Assembly (NCBI RefSeq): GCF_002087085.1
Contig: NZ_MWQY01000002.1
Location: 62,001-126,000, forward strand
DNA from: Marispirochaeta aestuarii
Lineage (GTDB): Bacteria; Spirochaetota; Spirochaetia; JC444; Marispirochaetaceae
Length of the DNA: 64,000 nucleotides
Reading direction: 5' to 3'
Shown here in pieces: positions 58,550 to 64,000 of the stretch; positions within the stretch are counted from its first letter, which is position 1, and each line of letters starts with the position of its first letter. A program made the position numbers and the translations under genes. The notes beneath the pieces are model-generated. The model made no database searches. It saw only the letters and a program-made list of their open reading frames with translations, and was not told the DNA's origin.

Positions 58550-59942
58550 TACTCCCAATGTAGATATAGAAGATTACCGTTTCGGTTTCAACTTTCCCGA
58601 TTCTTCCGTTTATACCACCGGAAAAGGCCTTTCCGAAGAGGTGGTACGGCAGATCTCCCGCCAGAAGGAGGAGCCCGAGTGGATGCTCAACTACCGGCTT
58701 CGGGCACTGGAGGCCTTCCGGCGGAAAGCCATGCCCAACTGGGGCGCAGACCTGAAGGCCATTGATTTCGACGAGATCGTCTACTACGCCCGGCCTACCG
58801 ACAAGCAGAGCCGAAGCTGGGAGGATCTGCCGGAATCGATCCGGGAGACCTACGACCGCATCGGCATCCCCGAGGCGGAGCGCAAGTTTCTTGCCGGGGT
58901 GGGTGCCCAGTATGACTCCGAGGTGGTTTACCACAACCTGAAAAAGGAACTGGAGGCAAAAGGGGTCATCTTTTCCGATCCCGAATCCGCTGTCCGGGAA
59001 CACCCGGAGATCGTCCGCAAGTACTTCGGGACCGTGGTTCCCTATGGGGACAACAAGTTCGCCGCCCTTAACTCCGCGGTCTGGTCCGGGGGAAGCTTTA
59101 TCTACGTCCCCAAAGGGGTAAAGGTGGATATCCCCCTGCAGGCCTATTTCCGGATCAACCTGGAAAACTTCGGACAGTTCGAGCGTACCCTGATAATCGC
59201 AGACGAGGGCAGCTTCGTTCACTATATAGAGGGCTGCACCGCCCCTGTCTACACCACCGATTCCCTTCACAGCGCCGTGGTGGAGATAATCGCCCTCCCG
59301 GGAGCGCGAGTCAGATACTCCACAATCCAGAACTGGTCCACCGACGTCTACAACCTGGTAACCAAGCGTGCCGTGGCCCACGAAAACGCCACCGTGGAGT
59401 GGGTGGACGGCAACATCGGCTCCAAACGCACCATGAAATACCCCTCGGTCTACCTGATGGGAGAGGGTGCCCACGGCGAGGTGCTCTCCATTGCCTTTGC
59501 CGGAACCGGCCAGGAACAGGACACGGGAGGCAAGATGGTTCATATGGCCTCAAATACAACTTCCACCATCACCTCGAAGTCGATCAGCAAGGGTTCTGGA
59601 ATCGCGAGCTACCGGGGACTTTTGAAGGTAGCCCCGGGCCTGAAAAACGTTAAGTCCCGGGTCGTATGTGACGCCCTGCTCTTGAACGACGAGAGCGCAA
59701 CCAACACCTATCCCTATATGGAGATTGAATCCGACGACGTCTCCATCGAACACGAAGCCCGGGTAAGCCGTATCGGCGAGGACCAGCTTTTCTATCTGCA
59801 GAGCAGGGGATTCGATGAGGAAGAGGCTTCTGGGCTGATCGTCAACGGCTTTCTGGATCCCCTGGTCAAGCAACTCCCCATGGAGTACGCGGTGGAATTA
59901 AACAGACTGATAGAACTCGAAATGGAGGGCTCGGTAGGATGA
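58542..59942 (+). CDS. sufB: Fe-S cluster assembly scaffold SufB
   Basis: A 466-aa scaffold protein. Highly conserved SufB strings include [52 protein letters not shown] with the conserved cysteine, [21 protein letters not shown] and [13 protein letters not shown]. Length is close to that of E. coli SufB (495). Its stop overlaps the sufD start by 4 nt. Confidence 0.96.
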   Translation: MADTPNVDIEDYRFGFNFPDSSVYTTGKGLSEEVVRQISRQKEEPEWMLNYRLRALEAFRRKAMPNWGADLKAIDFDEIVYYARPTDKQSRSWEDLPESIRETYDRIGIPEAERKFLAGVGAQYDSEVVYHNLKKELEAKGVIFSDPESAVREHPEIVRKYFGTVVPYGDNKFAALNSAVWSGGSFIYVPKGVKVDIPLQAYFRINLENFGQFERTLIIADEGSFVHYIEGCTAPVYTTDSLHSAVVEIIALPGARVRYSTIQNWSTDVYNLVTKRAVAHENATVEWVDGNIGSKRTMKYPSVYLMGEGAHGEVLSIAFAGTGQEQDTGGKMVHMASNTTSTITSKSISKGSGIASYRGLLKVAPGLKNVKSRVVCDALLLNDESATNTYPYMEIESDDVSIEHEARVSRIGEDQLFYLQSRGFDEEEASGLIVNGFLDPLVKQLPMEYAVELNRLIELEMEGSVG

Positions 59943-61132
59943 AACACGACAGAGGAAACAGCCTGGTACAGACAACGCGATCCGTACATGCAGTTCGTAA
60001 AGAGGGGGAACGTCGATTTGCAGAGCTCGAGTGGCCCGGCCCTTCCGACGAGATGTGGCGCAGAACCGATGTCTCAGGCATAGACTTCGAGTCCTTCAAA
60101 CCGGACTCCTCAGAGGTTCAGACCGAGCTGCCCCGGTCTGAAGGATTCGAACTGGTAACCTTTAACGGCGGAAAGGGAGAGCAGGATCTCTCCGGGGATG
60201 TAGTTTCCACCCTTGTATCCCATGCCTCGGGAAGCCGGGACCGGGTGGAGGCCTTTCACTACAGCAGGATCAACAACGGTTTCACCCTGCGCATCCCCGC
60301 GGGGGTACACATCGAGGAGCCCATGGTTCTGCGTTTTGCCGGAGGAGACCCGGGAACCCACGAGGCGCTTTTCGGCCGCATTATGGCGGAAGAGAACAGC
60401 AGCGCCCAGGTGTATATAATCCTGGAGGATGCTGACGGCAGCGAAACCCTGCGCACAGCGGGTTTTCACTTTGAAGTCGGCAGGGGCAGCAGGGTCAAAG
60501 CAGCTGCAATCCAGGATCTCTCCCTGAACTCGAAGCATTTCGGCTTTCATTCCGCCTCAATAGACCGGGACGGACAATTCACCTTTTCCGAAATCGATCT
60601 GGGAGCCGCCTTGAGCGTCAGCGCCCCGGTCTTCAGCACCCTGGGAGAGGGTGCTCAGGTTGATATTACCGGGCTCTACGCCGCTGCCAGGGCTCAGCAC
60701 AAGAACCTGCGCCCCGTCCAGCGCCACGCCGAGCCCTACGGAAGCAGCAACAGCCTGTACAAGGGAGCCCTGCTGCCGGGGGGCCGCACCATATTCCAGG
60801 GACTGATCCGCGTCGAACCCGGGGCCGTCAGGACCGATGCCTACCTCTCCAACAAGAACCTGCTTCTCGAAGACGGGGCCAGGGCGGATTCCATCCCCTC
60901 CCTGCAGATCCTGAACAACGATGTACGATGTACCCACGGTTCCACCACGGGAAAGCTAAACCCTGAACAGGTTTTCTATCTCCAGAGCCGGGGATTCAGC
61001 AGCGATGAGGCAAAGCGGCTGCTTTTGTGGAGCTTCTACGACGACGCCCTGGGAAAACTTCCCGAGCTTGTGGCGGAATCGGTTCGGGAGCGTCTCCTTA
61101 AACATCCCATTTTCAGTGCCGGAGAGGATTGA
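59939..61132 (+). CDS. sufD: Fe-S cluster assembly protein SufD
   Basis: A 397-aa SufBD-superfamily protein. The C-terminal half carries [39 protein letters not shown] and [33 protein letters not shown], the standard SufD pattern with histidine in THGST. The N-terminal domain is more variable. It partners SufB and SufC. Confidence 0.94.
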   Translation: MKHDRGNSLVQTTRSVHAVRKEGERRFAELEWPGPSDEMWRRTDVSGIDFESFKPDSSEVQTELPRSEGFELVTFNGGKGEQDLSGDVVSTLVSHASGSRDRVEAFHYSRINNGFTLRIPAGVHIEEPMVLRFAGGDPGTHEALFGRIMAEENSSAQVYIILEDADGSETLRTAGFHFEVGRGSRVKAAAIQDLSLNSKHFGFHSASIDRDGQFTFSEIDLGAALSVSAPVFSTLGEGAQVDITGLYAAARAQHKNLRPVQRHAEPYGSSNSLYKGALLPGGRTIFQGLIRVEPGAVRTDAYLSNKNLLLEDGARADSIPSLQILNNDVRCTHGSTTGKLNPEQVFYLQSRGFSSDEAKRLLLWSFYDDALGKLPELVAESVRERLLKHPIFSAGED

Positions 61133-61133
61133 T

Positions 61134-61448
61134 ATGGCCGAATGGAAACCCGCCGTAAAAGAAGACGGTTTCCGCAACAGCACCCGGGTGGAGATTGACG
61201 GAAAGCCCTTTGCCCTTTTCCGCCTGGAAGACGGTATCTACGCCCTGGACGATATCTGTTCCCATGAGTATTCCCGCCTTTCAGAGGGAGAGATCTGGGA
61301 CGGAGAGGTTTACTGCCCCAAACACGGTTCACGCTTCGATATCCGAAACGGGCAGGTACGCTCCTTTCCCGCCATGGTTCCGGTGGGGAGCTACCCCGTC
61401 CGGGTCGAAGACGGGATGGTTTACATCGACATGGAGGCCGCTGAATGA
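61134..61448 (+). CDS. Rieske-type [2Fe-2S] ferredoxin in the suf operon
   Basis: A 104-aa small Rieske protein. ATG at 61134 follows the sufD stop directly, with GGAGAGG upstream. Cluster ligands are C-x-H in DICSHEYSRL and CPKHG in EVYCPKHGSRFD, spaced as in bacterial Rieske ferredoxins of dioxygenase type. Its ATGA end overlaps sufS. In this operon it takes the place where sufU or a U-type scaffold is often found; it may supply electrons for cluster assembly or sulfane reduction (inferred). Confidence 0.92.
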   Translation: MAEWKPAVKEDGFRNSTRVEIDGKPFALFRLEDGIYALDDICSHEYSRLSEGEIWDGEVYCPKHGSRFDIRNGQVRSFPAMVPVGSYPVRVEDGMVYIDMEAAE

Positions 61449-62674
61449 GACAGACCCTCATGGAACTCACGGAAACGGACATCCGGTATGAATTCCCCGT
61501 GCTGCGAAACCATCCGGACATAGTGTACCTGGACAGCGGTGCTACAACCCAGAAACCCGAGTCCGTCATCCGGCGGATAGACAGGTATTATCGACAGGAG
61601 AACGCCAACGTACACCGGGGAATCCATAGCCTGGGCGAAGCCGCCACCGAGGCCTACGAAGGGGCCCGGGGGAAGGTACAGAAGTTTCTCAACGCCCGAA
61701 AACGGGAGGAGGTAATCTTCACAGGGGGAACAACCGACGCCATCAACCTGGTGGCTTCCGTTTTCAGGGAGTCACTCCTTGGTCCCGGAAAAAGGATTCT
61801 CCTTACCGAGATGGAACACCACGCGAATCTGGTTCCCTGGCAGCTGGCGGCGAAACGCAGCGGGGCTGAGCTTGATTTCATACCCCTTGCAGATGACGGC
61901 TCACTGGACCTGAACAGACTCGATGAGAAACTAAACCCGGATGTGGCTGTTTTAGCCCTCACCCATATTTCCAACGTGCTGGGAACGATAAATCCCGTGA
62001 AAGAGATTATCGGGCGAGCCCATGCAGAGGGGATCCCTGTGCTGGTGGACGCCGCCCAGAGCATTCCCCGACTCCCCGTGGATGTTCAGGCGCTGGGGGC
62101 GGATTTTCTTGTATTCTCGGCGCACAAGGTTTACGGCCCCACGGGAATCGGGGTGCTCTACGGCAGAGAGGAGTGGCTGGAGCGGCTGCCCCCCTGGCGG
62201 GGCGGAGGAGATATGATCGATACAGTGGAGCTGGATGGATCCACCTGGAATACCCTGCCCTACAAGTTTGAAGCAGGAACCCCCAACATTGCCGGGGCTG
62301 CCGGAACAGGTGCTGCCCTGGAGTGGCTGGAGCGGCGGGATATACGGCTCATCTCGGACAAGGAAGAGTATCTTACCGAATACCTGCGATCCCGCCTTGC
62401 CGAGCTGTCGTGGATAAAAATGCTCCCCGCCCCGGAAGGAACACGAACCGGACTCGTCTCATTTACCATGGACGGGATTCACCCCTACGACGCGGCCCAG
62501 ATCCTGGACAGGAAAGGCTTTGCCCTGCGCTCGGGACACCACTGTGCACAGCCCCTGCATCGCCGTTTCGGCCTGGAGGGTTCCTTACGGGCGAGCTTCG
62601 GGGTCTACAACCGGGAATCGGAACTGGACAGGCTGGTGGAAGCTCTGCAGGAGACCCGCCGCTTTCTGGCCTGA
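61445..62674 (+). CDS. sufS: Cysteine desulfurase SufS
   Basis: A 409-aa PLP enzyme that mobilises sulfur from cysteine. Landmarks are YLDSGATTQKPESVI at the N-terminus, NVHRGIHSLGEAATEAYEGAR, PLP lysine in VFSAHKVYGPTGIGVLYG, and the catalytic cysteine in LRSGHHCAQPLHRRF. This is group II (SufS) with the short active-site loop. No SufE or SufU gene lies in the window. Confidence 0.95.
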   Translation: MRQTLMELTETDIRYEFPVLRNHPDIVYLDSGATTQKPESVIRRIDRYYRQENANVHRGIHSLGEAATEAYEGARGKVQKFLNARKREEVIFTGGTTDAINLVASVFRESLLGPGKRILLTEMEHHANLVPWQLAAKRSGAELDFIPLADDGSLDLNRLDEKLNPDVAVLALTHISNVLGTINPVKEIIGRAHAEGIPVLVDAAQSIPRLPVDVQALGADFLVFSAHKVYGPTGIGVLYGREEWLERLPPWRGGGDMIDTVELDGSTWNTLPYKFEAGTPNIAGAAGTGAALEWLERRDIRLISDKEEYLTEYLRSRLAELSWIKMLPAPEGTRTGLVSFTMDGIHPYDAAQILDRKGFALRSGHHCAQPLHRRFGLEGSLRASFGVYNRESELDRLVEALQETRRFLA

Positions 62675-62688
62675 GTCCAGCGTCCGAT

Positions 62689-63504
62689 TCAGATACGCTG
62701 CAGTAACAGCTTTGCAAAGGACATTATGGCCAGCCGATCGGACAGCTCCGCCTGCCGGGCCTCCTCCCCGTTGAGAAGAGGAATAACATGCTGAAACAGA
62801 GGATAGGACTCAACCCCGCGAACCGCTTTTGAAAGGGTGTATAGTTCATCCGCGCTTTCAATGGACCACTTCATGACAGAATCCGAAGAGTTTTTCAGAA
62901 CCAGACGGTTACCCATCTCGAGTCCCCTGGCGGAACAGTATTCCAGAATCATTGCAGCCTGACCGATGCGACGGGCAATGATCTCCAGTAGCTGTGCAAC
63001 TTCATCAGCATTGAAATAGTAGAGGAGCCCGACAGCCAGGACCACAGGCCTGCCCTGGATTTCAATCCTCCGATAGGTGCTTTCCTCGAGGACAGAACCC
63101 GGAATAAGCCTGTAGCGGTCGGATTCCGGAAAAAGCCGTTTTTTCAACGCTATTACCCCTGGAAAATCTATATCATACCAGCGAACGGAATCCGATACGA
63201 AGCCATGGAAGGCCGTATCCAGTCCGCAGCCAAGATTGAGTATCGTTAAATCACCACCCTTTTCGCTTATACTCCTCAGTTCACGCAGCACATTGAGGGC
63301 CCTGGCCACCCAGGCCAGGCGGCTCATACTGAGCTGCTCCGAAGAAATAACCGAGAAGTCGATTCCCAGAGATTCAACCAATCGAACACATTCACTGTCA
63401 TGCAGCAGACCATGTTCCCTGATACTCTCTGAATACCGCCCCCAGAGCGGAAGCAGCATGGTTTTTTCCACTCCTCTCAATGCAGAAGCTGCATCCTCTG
63501 TCAT
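62689..63504 (-). CDS. Leucine carboxyl methyltransferase-like (class I SAM) methyltransferase
   Basis: A 271-aa methyltransferase. The ATG at 63504 is chosen for GGGGAGG upstream; it overlaps the stop of the preceding gene as ATGA. The SAM motif is ILNLGCGLDTAFHG, followed by WYDIDFPGVIALKK, which are typical of the PPM1/LCMT/TcmP group, and AVGLLYYF as motif IV. It probably methylates a carboxyl group or small molecule; substrate unknown. It converges on sufS with 14 nt between stops. Confidence 0.87.
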   Translation of the reverse strand: MTEDAASALRGVEKTMLLPLWGRYSESIREHGLLHDSECVRLVESLGIDFSVISSEQLSMSRLAWVARALNVLRELRSISEKGGDLTILNLGCGLDTAFHGFVSDSVRWYDIDFPGVIALKKRLFPESDRYRLIPGSVLEESTYRRIEIQGRPVVLAVGLLYYFNADEVAQLLEIIARRIGQAAMILEYCSARGLEMGNRLVLKNSSDSVMKWSIESADELYTLSKAVRGVESYPLFQHVIPLLNGEEARQAELSDRLAIMSFAKLLLQRI

Positions 63505-64000
63505 GGTTCCTCCCCGACACTCTCCATCGAAGCGGCACGCCAGATAAAGCACACATGATGTCTGAGGGCATCGCGAATCCGCCCGGAATCGAAATGTCTG
63601 TTCTCTTTCTGAAGACTTCGTTCATAAAAGTTCGCCGCCACGGGGGCCAGCAATTCGGCGGTGAGAAAATCGGTGGAGCAGTCAAAATGCCATCCAAGCA
63701 TCCTTACCCGCTCCAAAACCAGAGTTACCAGCTTCCGTGGTCGTGAAAAAAACTCATTATACAGAAAATCACGAATGCCCTCGTGAAAATACTGTCCCCT
63801 GGTTACAATCCGAACAGGAACAAAAAACTTCTCATTCTGAAGCAGATCAACAGGTGCAAGCATCAGGTCCGATAGCACCGCTTCAGGACCGTTCCTGATC
63901 AGCAAGTCATCAAGATTTTCAGGAACATCATTCATGCCCAGGGCTCTGAGATCCTGACTGAACCGCAGTACTACTTCATCCAGAATAGCGGCTTTTTCCG
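63501..64000 (-). CDS. Partial protein, possibly the C-terminal part of a TetR-type regulator
   Basis: The frame is open from the window end through to a stop at 63501, so the start lies outside the window; the ATG at 63935 is internal. The visible 165 residues are helical, beginning EKAAILDEVVLRFSQDLRALGM and containing NEFFSRPRKLVTLVLERVRML. The pattern of amphipathic helices with a partner methyltransferase gene overlapping by 4 nt would suit a TetR ligand-binding domain, but no HTH is visible here, so this is a weak assignment. Confidence 0.45.
   Translation of the reverse strand, partial: EKAAILDEVVLRFSQDLRALGMNDVPENLDDLLIRNGPEAVLSDLMLAPVDLLQNEKFFVPVRIVTRGQYFHEGIRDFLYNEFFSRPRKLVTLVLERVRMLGWHFDCSTDFLTAELLAPVAANFYERSLQKENRHFDSGRIRDALRHHVCFIWRAASMESVGEEP

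Overview
This 64 kb window looks like chromosome of a free-living, metabolically versatile Spirochaetota bacterium (moderate confidence; no rRNA gene is present to confirm it). The main hints are the substrate-binding proteins, several of which end their signal peptide in FAGG/WAGG without a lipobox cysteine, the many TRAP and ABC uptake systems, and a PlpD-like patatin with its own outer-membrane barrel. GC looks moderately high. Genes are dense, often overlap by 4 nt, and sit in short operons with local regulators. I see no insertion sequence, prophage, CRISPR array or rRNA.

Layout. 1-1.6 kb: partial MFS transporter and a small membrane protein. 1.6-7.4 kb (minus): complete oppABCDF-type peptide importer. 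7.6-16.1 kb (plus): a GpsA-like dehydrogenase, then phnD, phnC, two phnE permeases, a glutamine synthetase-like enzyme and a patatin/beta-barrel protein. 16.2-18.6 kb: an FAD oxidoreductase with a small CMD-like partner. 18.6-28.6 kb: a probable sugar-acid locus made of Fe-ADH, IlvD/Edd dehydratase, SDR, GntR-LacI chimeric regulator, TRAP system 1 and an FeS aldo/keto reductase, followed by a BASS transporter. 28.7-31.7 kb: TRAP system 2. 31.9-38.4 kb: TRAP system 3 with DUF296, SDR and AEC-transporter genes and a divergent LacI regulator. 38.5-46.5 kb: a second LacI-like regulator, SEC-C protein, amidohydrolase, aminotransferase, M20 peptidase and a PPC/trypsin-like protease. 46.6-52.2 kb: a sigma-54 regulon of four metabolic genes and its PrpR/PAS/AAA+ activator. 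52.4-57.3 kb: gpsA, tRNA-Cys followed by a 79-bp tandem repeat, YbaK-like deacylase, manA, a small unknown protein, NUDIX hydrolase and quinone reductase. 57.4-62.7 kb: suf Fe-S assembly operon (sufT-C-B-D-Rieske-sufS). 62.7-64 kb: a methyltransferase and a partial regulator-like gene.

Regulatory logic is unusually readable here. (1) Two sigma-54 promoters (50158-50173 and 49061-49076) each have the same upstream palindrome, tying the activator at 50295-52232 to an uncharacterised pathway built from a ferredoxin with odd cysteine spacing, a Cys-rich protein, an M29/NicX-like enzyme and a beta-hydroxyacid dehydrogenase. This is the best candidate for an undescribed system. (2) A shared operator lies in front of TRAP 1 and in front of the SDR-dehydratase-ADH operon, on either side of the GntR-LacI regulator gene. 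(3) The LacI regulator at 37.4 kb and TRAP operon 3 carry matching operators on TTGACA promoters. (4) All three TRAP operons have a strong hairpin between dctP and dctQ. (5) The phnC promoter is embedded in the phnD terminator and would give a nearly leaderless mRNA.
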